Shown in pieces: positions 44,615 through 55,176 of a stretch of 64,000 bases of DNA. Location: NCBI GenBank assembly GCA_034509735.1, contig JACGWO010000011.1, positions 15,347,866-15,411,865 on the forward strand, in the 5' to 3' direction. A program made the translations under genes and the position numbers. Below the pieces are notes generated by a model. That model ran no database searches, was not told where the DNA came from, and saw nothing but the letters and a program-made list of their open reading frames with translations. Within the stretch, counting starts at the first letter, position 1. Each line of letters starts with the position of its first letter. The DNA is from Sesamum alatum. Lineage: Eukaryota; Streptophyta; Magnoliopsida; Lamiales; Pedaliaceae.

Positions 44615-45900
44615 AAAATATAGACCTCGAAGTCTGAGTGCTGACATGAGAAAAGACAACGCGCATCTCCCGTTTCAGGCTCCGTATCTTGGTGAGCAAC
44701 GATTGAAGACGCCAATCTCCATTGTCTCTATTGATAATATGTAAAACAACAAACACGTCAATTTCTACCCAAATCTGGCGGCATCCAACATCTCTTGCAA
44801 GGCTGAGGCCCTGAGCAACAACATATACTGCATACGTGTTCATCCGCTTGTTCAGAAAATCATAATAATCCACCACAAATTGTGCCCGAGAATCATGGAC
44901 TAAACCTCCAGCTCTCGAGCAGCTGGGGTTGCCCTTTGAGGCACCGCCACAATTGATCTTGCACTACCCGTCCAGAGGTTGCATCCATCCAATAATTTGT
45001 GAGTTTGCAAATGTGGGCTTTCGGAAGATAAATCCAAGCTATGTAGCCACCACCAAGTCTCCCTATCCAGACAGTGGCTTGCATTCGTTGCTCCTTATAG
45101 AGCAGCCATATGTATGACCAAATCTGTTTGATGATCTTCCATGACGAGAATCGGACGTCATCAAACTTAGTCTTGTTTCGCATCCCCCAAGTAAACCATA
45201 AAAACAATAATAGGAATAAAAAACTTGATATGGCCACGCCAGACATAAAGGGAGGAAAATTTCTAAAAGTGCAACATTGAGGAAACATATCTAGTATGTG
45301 GGGGATCTAAATTGAATAAAGCACCAAATAAAGTAGTAGCTGATGCATTTGCACAACGAGAAATCCGACTGGACAATATCGACTGGGGAGGCATCCCCTA
45401 ACCACTTGTCATGCCAGGTTCAAAGATCACTGCAATCAAGGGACCAAAAGATACCCGATTCAGCATCCATGTGTGCACGATAATACCGATGCCACTGAGA
45501 GGACCCGTTCGCGAGCTGAGTCAATCCCGGGCACGACCACTTACAATATTTAGCTTGCAAGAATTCAACCCACAAAGACTTGTGTGTACGGAATCTCCAC
45601 CATAATTTCAAGGAAAAAACAGATACGATGTCTCCCAAGCTACAAACACTAAGACCTCCTTCGTCAACGATCGAAACAAACGGTGCCAAGAAGACTAATG
45701 TAGTCGTGCCAGAGAAACCCCAAAAGAATTTATTAAGCATTCTTTCAATCCGTAGTAGAGCCCCTTGCTCATTTTTTCAAATAGATTTAAGGATTTCTGA
45801 TGGGCCCAAATTTTCGTATAAGTTATCAACCCTCCACAACTGGGTTGAGCAATCAGAGTAGAACAATGGATATGTCTGGGGCTCCATCTTGAAAAGTAAA
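44615..45900 (-). pseudogene. LINE (non-LTR retrotransposon) 3' remnant
   Basis: Minus-strand fragments run in the order expected for the C-terminal half of a plant LINE ORF2. First is the post-RT region at about 45880-45420 (MLNKFFWGFSG, EGGLSVCSLGDI, SLWVEFLQAKYCKW). Next is a linker with LWFTWGMRNKTKFDDV (about 45200-45150). Last is an RNase H-like domain at about 44840-44630 (AQGLSLARDVGCRQIWVEID). A plus-strand poly-T run at 44600-44612 would be the poly(A) tail. Frames change several times. The 5' part with endonuclease and catalytic reverse transcriptase is missing, as in typical 5' truncation. Confidence 0.8.
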
Positions 45901-46185
45901 CAAATAAGCATGTATTGAGCTATTTATTCAACCCAATCTAAGGATGTAAACGCACCCTAGCTCATCAATTTTATCATTTGTTGGTTCTGAGAAAATCAAA
46001 CAACACTTATATGACTTCATTGTAATTTTTGTAAACTATTATTTGACTCCATACAAAAATTTCAAATCATAGTTGAGAAATAAATATTATATATTGTGTT
46101 ATTTGTATGAATTAACAATAATGAATTTGAATCATCTTTCTTTTATAGAAATGAAGGAAAGATAGATTTAAGAGTAGAGTGAGTG

Positions 46186-46898
46186 CGATATGCCCCAAAA
46201 ATACTTGCCCATAATCATGGCCCAAATTACTAGGAGGATCCCCTCACAAGGCATGATGAGCCCAAAAGAAGGACCCAGTAGCCTCCCAGGCCTACCTGGG
46301 AAACCCAACATCAGCCCACTGAAAAAAGCAGGCCAAGCCCTCCTCTAGGGGAAGTGGGGGGGAGAGCAAGGCCTGTGTAAAGGAAGGAAGGCCATTCGAG
46401 CCTAGGAGGAAAGACCTGTGGAGGAAGGACTTGTGGAAGAAGAGACAGACCCAGTTAAGGAACTTGGATAAGGATTATCCAAACATTCCTTCCTATCCAG
46501 GGCGGATCTCGCAACCGCCTCCCCCTTTTTTAGGAGGCCCGTTCTAATAGGACTCTAGGGAGACGTCAGCCAAGCCCACAAGGATTCCTAACCCCCCAGA
46601 ACTCTCATACCTCAAGGAACTCTCCCTATAAATATTAGTCCTCTAGGATGGATAAGTAACGACTCTCCACTTTCTGAATCTTCGAATTTATCTTTGAATT
46701 ATACTTGGCACACTTTATGCTCATAATTATCACTAATTTCTTTTCGCTTCGAGCTTGTTTGTTCCAAAATTATTTACTAATTTGAGCATTGGAGTGTTAA
46801 TATTTTTTGCAGGTTCCTCGTCCAAAGTTGTAAAAATCCAGGCCCACTCCGTTCAAGTCCAAGAAGACAACTTTGATTGGCACTTTTTGCTCACATCA
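46186..46898 (+). repeat. 5' LTR of the 46-49 kb element
   Basis: Matches 49054-49738 through GGCCCATAATCATGGCCCAA-like, AGGATTATCCAAAC, GACTCTAGGGAGACGTCA and CCGTTCAAGTCCAAGAAGAC blocks, and ends CTCACATCA. A TATA-like CCCTATAAATATTAG lies at about 46624. Confidence 0.85.
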
Positions 46899-47639
46899 AT
46901 CGGTGCCGTTTGTGGGGAACACCGAGTAAAGGCGTGAGAACGATAGAAACTCCCAACGCTGGACTAGATAAGCATAAGAGAACGGACGATGTCACTGATC
47001 CCCAAGCTTTGTAGGTGGTAACAGGAACACCCTTGGTGTTTGCTGTGCACTCAACATCCACGCAAACATCCATCTCAAGACAAGCTTGTAAACGAGCCCA
47101 AGCAAAATTATAAAAAGAAATAATATACTTTGGAAACGTGACATGATAGGGCACTGGCCATGTCCTTCTTAGAGTAAGAGTCCATGGATCGCCTGTCTGC
47201 GGGGAGCACCATTCCCCCTAAGAGCTCGGGGAAGAGCCCGATTCTCCTTCTCTCTTTTCAGGACAGAATGGTGGGTGTACACCCCCCAGTCGGGAACGAA
47301 CCTCTGGCAGCAAGAAGAAGAACCCCTTGGGGAAGGAGGCGCAGTGGTAGAGTGAGTGGCTGCCCTCTGAACACTTCCTAGAGGAGGCTGGTTGGAGGAC
47401 GCTCCCTTTGCTCTTTTTGAAGAACCCCCTGCGGAGGAGAGGCAGTCCGCTTCCTTCTTGCATCGTTGGCAGTCCCTTCAGGAGTCTGGGTAGCAAAAAG
47501 GGTCCCCATTGGGCTGCCCTTGACGCTGTCTCTTAAATGCTTCCCAAACATGATGACCTCTATCACGAAAGGAGAATCAAAAGTCAAACACACCTCATAT
47601 CAATACAAATAATGTAGCAAGAAATCAAGAAGGTACCCA

Positions 47640-48450
47640 GGAGTTCCTTTAGAGGGACCTCCTTGGGACTCAACCCAAACCAGGAGAGGAGCCCTTCATC
47701 AATCATATCCCTGATAGCATAGGTTCAACTAGGCCAGGGCGGAAAAAAAGGCGGCTGAATGTTCCTTTATCGAGAAAAAAAGGACGACATGAGGATCCAT
47801 GATCCATTGACTGGGGAAGGACCAATGCTTGGGGGCGAACGAAGACAAAGGTCCCTTTCTAATGCTTGGGAGCGCTGGAGGCTGGCAGAAAACTAACACC
47901 TTAATGGAGGAAGAAATGAAAGACTTCTGGTTCTGACCTTTTTAGACAAAAGCAAAGAAATGGTTGCTTGTAACGGGCACCTCATTATAGCTCAAGATCA
48001 TCGCAAAGCTAGCAAGGCAACTGAACAAATCGGGACTCAACTGGTTCAAGAGGACCTGGCACAAGTTAGACACATCCTGATAGAAGACGGGCTCGGGAAA
48101 CCTAAGACCTGCCCGTAACTGGGCCAAGAAAAACTTAAACATCCTCTAGGAGGACGCTCGGGCACATCAGTGGGAGAGGGGATATAAGTAACAAAATCTT
48201 GGGGGATGTCAAATTCCTCCCTCAAGGAAGCAACATTGGGGAAGGAAGCGGATCTACCTGCCTCAGCCAGGCTCACCCCCATTCCTTCCTCCTACGACTT
48301 AGACATTGCTCTCGCCTCCCCTAGGGAGGAACCCTCTACCTCGTTCCCTTCTACCTGGCTTTCCCTCTCAGAACCCTCAATCTCCTCTTCCTTCTCTCCC
48401 TCATCGTCCTCCTCTTCTGGCTCATCCATTAGACCTCTAGAAGTCTTGTA
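47640..48450 (-). pseudogene. Antisense ORF remnant resembling the plant gypsy-type transposon (Transposase_28-like) domain
   Basis: Read on the minus strand: an acidic Glu/Asp-rich N-terminus (about 48450-48300), then LREEFDIPQDFVTYIPSPTD, then VPERPPRG (about 48230-48150). After a frame change comes FKFFLAQLRAGLRFPEPVF (about 48140-48085), continuing to LSPDLFSCLASFAMIL (about 48040-47990). This series of motifs is the one I associate with the plant domain long mislabelled transposase 28, often found in gypsy-derived ORFs. Stops and at least one frameshift break it. Its orientation is opposite to the LTRs and primer-binding site. Function is unknown. Confidence 0.6.
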
Positions 48451-49053
48451 AGGTGCTTAATGGTCCACCTCCAACCACCGCGGCCGACCGCTAAACCATG
48501 GCCCGTGCCCCCAGAAGTGTCCTCAAAGGGATCATCGCCTACGTACCTCGTCCCCCATAACGTACAAACTCATCAATAGGGGTAAAAGAAGAAGACATTA
48601 TCGTCCTAAAAAGAAGAAAAAAATGACAGAAAAACAGCAAAAGAAAGATAAACTTACAAGTTATGAAGGCTTCGATTCTCTCTTTCAAACGGCGCGGGGA
48701 AGAGAGGAATGAGGCAAGAAGAGGCCCTTATGGGCACGGTTACAGGCGCGAGAGGGGATAAGATGCAATTACCTGAAGGAACGTGCAGGTAACCGCCCCC
48801 AATTGGGTGGTTATGAGACAGACGTGGGCGGTTATCAAAAAACCACCCCCCACATCAGGCGTATGAGCTCACGCGCCCACATCCTAAGGCGTTTAAGCGC
48901 CAGAAACATCAAATTAGCCTAGCCATCATTGCTGGCTACGGCTAGGGCCTCGAGGCCTGCGAAAGCTTTCAGTCCTTCCTTAATTACGAAGGAGGCTTCA
49001 CATTCTAAGAAGAGACATGGCTGGCGACTCCTCCCCCCTAGAGTAGGGGGGAC

Positions 49054-49738
49054 TGATGGATATGCCCCAAAAAGGCTGGCCCATAATCATGGCCCAAAGT
49101 ACTAGGAGGATCCACTTAGAAAGCATGAGCCCAAGAGAAAGAACTAGTAGCCTCCCAGGCCCACCTGAAAAATCCAAGACCAGTCCACTTAAAGAAGCAG
49201 GCCAGGCCCTCCTTGGGGAGGAGGGGGGGGGGGGGGGAGGGGCGAGGCCCGTGTAAAGGAAGGAAGCCCATTCAAGCCCAAGAGGAAAGACCTGTGGAGG
49301 AAGGACATGTGAAAGAAGAGACAGACCCAGTCAAGGAACTTGGATAAGGATTATCCAAACAACCCTTCCTATTTCGTGCGAATCTCGCAACCGCTCCCCC
49401 TTTTTTAGGAGGTCAGTTCTGATAGGACTCTAGGGAGACGTCAACCAAGCACCCAAAGAGTTCTAGCCCCCCAGGATTCTCCTATCTCAAGGAACTCTCT
49501 CTACGATTTGAATCTTCGAATTTCTCTTTGAATTATACTTGGCACACTTTATGCTCATTATTATCACTAGTTTCTTATCGCATTCAAGCTTGTTTGATTC
49601 CAAAATTTTTTACTGACTTGAGGGTCAGAGTGCTAACGCTTTTTTTTGTAGGTTTCCTGTCCAAAGTTGTAAAAATCCAGGCCCACTCCGTTCAAGTCCA
49701 AGAAGACAACTTTGGTTTGGAACTTTTTGCTCACATCA
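49054..49738 (+). repeat. 3' LTR of the 46-49 kb element
   Basis: A 685-bp direct copy of 46186-46898 starting TGATGGATATGCC and ending CTCACATCA. It has a longer G run (about 49221-49241) and a deletion relative to the 5' copy around 49500, where the ATAAATATTAG segment is missing. Confidence 0.85.
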
Positions 49739-49743
49739 GAGTG

Positions 49744-50566
49744 TATATATATATTTTGGATAAATCACAATTACTTTCCCTAATGTTTGGTATAATTATA
49801 AGTACATCCCAGTTGTTTAAAAAAATTACAGATATCCCCTCAAATGGAAAATAACTATGTAGCCCCTAGATGGAAATGTGAAAAATACTACTTTATCCTT
49901 ACTGATTTTCTTTTATCTTTTCATTATTTTTTGTAAAAAAAAATTTGAGAGTGAGTTAAATAAATAATCCATAGAGTATATTAGTCCATAAAAATATTTT
50001 AAAATATTCTAAAAAATATATACAATTATAACTTATAATCCTAAAGGGCATTTTAAGAAATTCGTCACAAAAATTTGGATGAAAACTTAATGGAATGGAC
50101 TCGTTGTTAAATAAATATTAAAATAATAAGAATATTTATAAATTTTAAATAATAAAAAATATTTGATGTAATTATACCAAAATCTCGTTAGAGCGAACTC
50201 TATTTATTTTTGTAAGGAAAGAAAGAAAGTGAAAAGGCGCCTGAGGCTGAGGCTGAGGCTGAAAGAAGAAGACAACATAATAAGTTTCCTAAAATGTGTC
50301 GTCGTGGCAGAGGCAGTAAAAGACAACAGACTAACACTACAACTGGCAACTCATATCCAACTCTACTCCCCTTTCCCCCCGACACTTTCGAAATTCTCCC
50401 AACAACAGATCCGACGGTCCTCATTCTCCCGGATCCCAATCCTCCATTTAAATCCACCTCTTAAGTTTTTGCTTTCTTTCTTTGTTTTTTTTTCCTTTTT
50501 TTAACATCCCCATTTTCCATTTTTATACCTTTGCTTCTCTCTCAAAGCTCGCAGCAAATCTAGAAG

Positions 50567-50607
<41 letters not shown>

Positions 50608-51040
50608 CGTCCATCGCAATCCCCCTTCCACCGTCAAACCTCAACATTTACACACACAGTCACATAAAACACAGTGTACTATCAACTCAGTAAAACTTGG
50701 GGCTTATTTTCTTTTAAATTGTTTCTCCGGGAGCTAAGATCTCAAGGTCTAGTTTCTTCTTGAAGAAACATTGATAGTTTCCATTACGAGTGCCAGATCT
50801 AAGTGTTTGATTATTTTGGAGGTGAATATATTGCAAATCCATTTACTATTCATCGTCTGGAATGAGCTCTTCTCTTTCTTTTTTGGAAACAAGACATCAT
50901 TATCAACTTCTCATCATTTTATTTTATTCCAACTTCGTTTTTGTCATGATTTTCTTGGTCAAATAGGAGGTATCATGCATGCTAATTGAGCCCTTTGGAA
51001 TTCTTAGTGTAGGAGTATAAAAGTAGAGCGAGTTCAAGCC
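49744..51040 (+). promoter_or_regulatory. Upstream region and 5' leader of the ANTH gene
   Basis: 49744-50190 is AT-rich with no gene. From about 50210 the sequence becomes gene-like, with CT-rich leader-type stretches and an (AG)n microsatellite at 50571-50602. The stretch 50500-51040 is the probable 5' UTR. It has several upstream ATGs (for example at 50771) and so may contain an intron, but no splice pair could be fixed with confidence. Confidence 0.4.
50571..50602. repeat. (AG)n microsatellite in the ANTH leader region
   Basis: About 16 AG repeats. GA/CT repeats are common in plant 5' leaders and can bind GAGA-type BBR/BPC factors; binding here is only a possibility. Confidence 0.85.
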
Positions 51041-52972
51041 ATGGCTCCGAGCACAATACGCAAGGCGATCGGGGCGGTGAAGGATCAGACCAGCATCGGG
51101 ATCGCGAAAGTTGCGAGCAACATGGCGCCCGACCTGGAAGTTGCTATAGTCAAAGCTACCAGTCACGACGACGATCCCGCCTCTGAGAAGTATATAAGGG
51201 AGATTCTTCATTTGACCTCTTATTCTCGTGGATATGTTAGCGCGTGTGTTGTTGCGGTGTCTAAGCGATTGGGAAAAACCCGTGATTGGATAGTCGCCCT
51301 CAAGTGTTTGATGCTCATTCACCGCTTGCTCAATGATGGAGATGCTGTTTTCCAGCAGGAGATTATGTATGCTACTAGGAGGGGGACTAGGCTGTTGAAT
51401 TTATCTGATTTTCGTGATGAAGCACATTCGAATTCGTGGGATCACTCGGCTTTTGTCAGGACTTATGCCTTGTACTTGGATCAGAGGCTTGAGTTGATGG
51501 CTTATGAGCGGAAGCAGAGCGGAAATGGAGGTGAAATTGAGAGGTTTGGGGGTAGTAGAGATGATAGATATAATTATCGATCACCTCCAGGATCAAACCG
51601 GGGCTATGATTATGATTACAATGATTATCGTGGTGAGCCAGGTTATGGAATGCGGAGATCAAGGTCATCCGGTGATGTGAGAGACACGACAACGGAGAGG
51701 AAAGATGTTACTCCGCTAAGGGAAATGAATCCCGATAGGATTTTCGGGAAGATGGGTCATTTGCAGAGGCTGTTGGGTCGGTTTTTGTCTTGTCGGCCAA
51801 CGGGCTTGGCAAAGAATGAGAGGATGATTCTAGTTGCGCTGTACTCAATCGTTAAGGAGAGTTTCAAGTTGTATGCTGATGTTTGTGAGGTTTTGGCCGT
51901 GCTTCTGGATAAGTTCTTCGATATGGAGTACCAAGATTGTGTAAAAGCTTTTGATGCATATGCTAGCGCAGCGAAGCAGATTGATGAGCTGGTAAGCTTC
52001 TATAATTGGTGCAAGGATATTGGTGTGGCCAGGTCTTCAGAGTATCCAGAAGTGCAGAGGATCACCAGCAAATTATTGGAGACTTTGGAGGAGTTTGTGA
52101 GGGATAGGGAAAAGGCAATGAAGAGTCCTGAAAGGAAGGAGGAGACCGAGCCAGCCCCTCAGGAGGAGGAGCCAGTGCCAGATATGAATGAAATTAAGGC
52201 GTTGCCACCTCCTGAGGACTATAATCCGCCCCCGCCACCGGAGCCTGAACCTCCTAAGCCTGCCATTCAGGACACTGGGGATTTGTTGGACTTGAGAGAT
52301 GAAGGAGTGACTGCTGATGACCAAGGTAATAAGTTGGCTTTGGCGTTGTTTGCTGGACCAGCTGCAAACAGCGGGAACGGCTCGTGGGAAGCTTTCCAAT
52401 CAAATGGAGAACCAGAGGTGACTTCTGCTTGGCAGAATCCGGCTGCAGAGACGGGCAAGGCTGATTGGGAATTGGCTCTGGTTGAGTCTGCTAGTCATTT
52501 GTCCAAGCAAAAAGCTACTATGGGTGGTGGACTTGATCCCTTATTGTTGAATGGCATGTATGATCAGGGGATGGTTAGGCAGCATGTCAGCACTGCCCAG
52601 TTAAGTGGTGGTAGTGCCAGCAGCGTGGCATTGCCAGGTCCTGGAGCCAGTAAAACTCCCGTGTTGGCACTCCCTGCACCTGATGGAACAGTCCAGACAG
52701 TTGGGCAAGATCCATTTGCTGCGTCTTTAAGCGTTCCCCCTCCTTCATACGTGCAGATGGCTGATATGGAGAAGAAGCAGCAATTACTGGTGCAGGAGCA
52801 GATTGTATGGCAACAGTATGCGAGAGACGGCATGCAAGGCCAAGCTAGTTTGGCCAAGATTAGCACAGGTGGATATTATGCTCCAGGTGTACAGCCTGTG
52901 ATGCCTTATGGAATGCCACCAGTTAATGGAGTTGGAATACCGCCCGCTGGGTATTACTATGCACCTTACTGA
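51041..52972 (+). CDS. ANTH-domain clathrin assembly protein (AP180/CALM family)
   Basis: 643 residues, no intron in the CDS. The N-terminal ANTH domain (about residues 20-160) carries the phosphoinositide-binding region KATSHDDDPASEKYIREIL, then YVSACVVAVSKRLGKTRDW, VALKCLMLIHRLL and FVRTYALYLDQRLE. The ANTH fold continues after a Gly/Tyr/Arg-rich insert (about 165-225), with MGHLQRLLGRFLSCRPTG and ILVALYSIVKESFKLYADV. A charged stretch and a Pro-rich segment (about 389-405) lead to the clathrin-type motif DLLDL (414-418). The C-terminus is Gln/Gly/Tyr-rich and disordered, ending YYYAPY. Family role: binds PI(4,5)P2, recruits clathrin and sorts SNAREs at the plasma membrane or TGN. It resembles Arabidopsis At4g32285/At2g25430. 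The start codon is the first in frame before the conserved MAPSTIRKAIGAVKDQTS. Confidence 0.95.
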   Translation: MAPSTIRKAIGAVKDQTSIGIAKVASNMAPDLEVAIVKATSHDDDPASEKYIREILHLTSYSRGYVSACVVAVSKRLGKTRDWIVALKCLMLIHRLLNDGDAVFQQEIMYATRRGTRLLNLSDFRDEAHSNSWDHSAFVRTYALYLDQRLELMAYERKQSGNGGEIERFGGSRDDRYNYRSPPGSNRGYDYDYNDYRGEPGYGMRRSRSSGDVRDTTTERKDVTPLREMNPDRIFGKMGHLQRLLGRFLSCRPTGLAKNERMILVALYSIVKESFKLYADVCEVLAVLLDKFFDMEYQDCVKAFDAYASAAKQIDELVSFYNWCKDIGVARSSEYPEVQRITSKLLETLEEFVRDREKAMKSPERKEETEPAPQEEEPVPDMNEIKALPPPEDYNPPPPPEPEPPKPAIQDTGDLLDLRDEGVTADDQGNKLALALFAGPAANSGNGSWEAFQSNGEPEVTSAWQNPAAETGKADWELALVESASHLSKQKATMGGGLDPLLLNGMYDQGMVRQHVSTAQLSGGSASSVALPGPGASKTPVLALPAPDGTVQTVGQDPFAASLSVPPPSYVQMADMEKKQQLLVQEQIVWQQYARDGMQGQASLAKISTGGYYAPGVQPVMPYGMPPVNGVGIPPAGYYYAPY

Positions 52973-54621
52973 TTCTTTGGTAAATTTCTCTAATACATTA
53001 GATTACTTTTTTTTTTTTGATTTTGTATTCCACTGTACTTGTATGTGATTTGAACTTGCAATTTTTCATGAATATGGGGAAGAGGGGATGAGGAAGAGAG
53101 AAACTGAGCTAAGGCTAGTGATTGTGGAGGATTTTGATGCTTGGGGGGACTCTGTAATCCACTTATTGTTGTCTCTTTCTGTTTGTAATATTATTTGGGA
53201 TTTTCATGATTTGTGCTAATATGGTGCTTGTTTTAGAACATTAAATTGATCTCTTTCAATAAGGTGTTGTGGCTCACTTGATTCATGCTGCTTCTTGTAT
53301 ATGAAAATAGACTGTAACCATTTCTATGGATCCATGTTTATGTGGTCGGCATCTGAAACTATTCTTGAATGTGTATTTGCTTCTTTTGTTACTGAAGCGT
53401 GTAGGGTTTATTTACATGTGGTAGTAACCATACTTCTAGGCATGGAAGAATCAATATTCTTCGTGTGATTTCTCGATGATACGTTAGGAACTGTGACCTT
53501 GTTCAGATAAAAAATTGGGTCTTCCTCCAAGTTCTTAGTGGCTGAATAACGGTGGAATGACTAGGTTATAATGGATAAACTCAATGCAAAAACTAGTGTG
53601 AAGCCCCATTATCAGCCCTGAAAGTGACATTGTCTTGATCAAGTAGTTAAGTAGAAGCTTCTATACTGGAGTTTCTCACCAATTTGACCATAGTTTTATT
53701 AGAAAATCCAGTTTCTGTCTTGGTCTTCCAACATAAGAGCTGCCAAAACGTCTGATTCAAATCTTTGTATATTATAACATCATGATCCGAAGTGACTTGT
53801 GGGATTGTCTTAGAGGCCTTGGGTTGATTAGACCATTCCAAATTACCTTAGCAGGGGTGTTGTATTCCATCCAAATCATGCCCTCATCACATAATCCAAG
53901 AAAAGTGGTGGATTCTTGAGACGTAACTTTCTGGTTTTTCTTGATTCTCCTCGACTTTTCTTCCCAGTTAAGGACCCTTTTTTTTGTTTTTTTATTACAA
54001 CCCTGTTTCAGATTCGGGTTCGCGGTTGTTCTTGGGTTGGCATCTTTTTCACAAACTTTTTGAGTTGGGGTACACCATTATTGAATGTATATGCTATGGA
54101 CCTCACGCCATGCATCTGCCCAAGTCTGTTGCTTTTGGAGATTTGTTGTGCAGTGCAATTGTTCTCAAATTAGGGAAACTTCTCCAAAACCCCCAATTCC
54201 TCTCTTTCTTATTGCATGTTTTTTCCTTTGGAAAAGTATTGTCAATTATTAAGACCTGTCTGTCTGTCACACACACAATTATATTAAGGTTGAGTGGTGA
54301 GTAATGAATGCGAGACGTCAACACTAATGATTGAAGCAGTGAGATAGGGAGGGGCCGGCTCAACCAAACTTGCCGCCAGTAAACAGATAAGCTCAGTAAT
54401 CACTGTCAAAGAGTCAAAATATTGGTTGAATTCTTGAACTTTAAAATTTAACCAACCTTCTCTCTCTCTCTCTCTAGTGTTTTTTCTCCATCATCATAAA
54501 TTATGAAAATGTCACACATTGGCTGGCTGTGTTAGTGTTGTTCACAAGTCAAAATTAAAATTTTCATCAAATTTAGTTTGTCATTCATTAAGTAGCTTAG
54601 CTTAGCCTAACCTCCACCTCT
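52973..54621. other. ANTH 3' UTR, then intergenic sequence
   Basis: The first 250-300 bp (to about 53270) is probable 3' UTR, with T-rich and AATAT/AATAAGG elements. From 53300 to 54621 there is no recognisable domain. Short ORFs at 53647-53841 (-) and 53916-54304 (+) have no family I recognise. Confidence 0.4.
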
Positions 54622-54630
54622 TATTCTATT

Positions 54631-55167
54631 GGGATAATTACTCTCTTTTCTTGAAATTTGGTGTAATTACACGTAGACTTTATGTGGTTTGAGAAATTAC
54701 ATCTACTACTCCCGAGGTTTACTTCTGTCTAACAAATATGTCCCTCCGTTAGTCAAAATTCACCGAATTTATCGATATTAACAAAAAAAAATTGATTAAA
54801 GGTAAAATTTGCCATCAATTGACTTATTGTAGGTTAAACGAATCCTTTTATGACCAAACTACCCTTATATATCGTCACCGTTAATGCACAAGAGGAGGTA
54901 TATTTTCATCGTTTAAAGGGTAATTTAGTCATAAAAGATTTGTCTGGCCAGCATTAAGTTATTAATAAGTCAATCGAGGGTAAATATCGATTTTCTTTCA
55001 ATTTTTTTGTTAATATCAACAAATTCGATGAATTTTAATTAATAGAAGGATCTATTTGTTAGATAGAAACAAACTTTAGAGGTATTAAATATAATTTTTT
55101 AAATCATAAAAAATTTATATGTAATTACATCAAATCTTATAGGAGGGGAAGGGAGTATAATTATCCC
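54631..55167. mobile_element. Mutator-like MITE (GGGATAATTA group)
   Basis: The left end GGGATAATTACTCTC is inverted at the right end (GAGTATAATTATCCC). The arms match inward, including the TTTGGTGTAATTAC and TCTAACAAAT(A)GT blocks. A perfect 9-bp target duplication TATTCTATT flanks it (54622-54630 and 55168-55176). A non-coding 537-bp element. Confidence 0.88.
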
Positions 55168-55176
55168 TATTCTATT

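Larger units (their letters stand above)
46186..49738 (+). mobile_element. LTR retrotransposon derivative with antisense ORF, no pol
   Basis: Direct LTRs lie at 46186-46898 and 49054-49738, with matching 5-bp target duplications GAGTG (46181-46185 and 49739-49743). The 5' LTR has lost the first few bases (the 3' copy starts TGATGGATATGCC). After the 5' LTR comes a primer-binding-like CGGTGCCGTTTGTGGGG; before the 3' LTR is the purine tract AGAGTAGGGGGGAC. The 2.15-kb interior has no gag or pol on the plus strand but an antisense coding remnant at about 47640-48450. The primer-binding style resembles that of the gag-only element at 4144-7798. It is probably a Ty3/gypsy derivative and non-autonomous. 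Confidence 0.87.

Noticed and set aside
53647..54304. Possible small genes downstream of the ANTH gene
   Set aside because: Three short ORFs on both strands with no motif, no splice support and AT-rich codon use.
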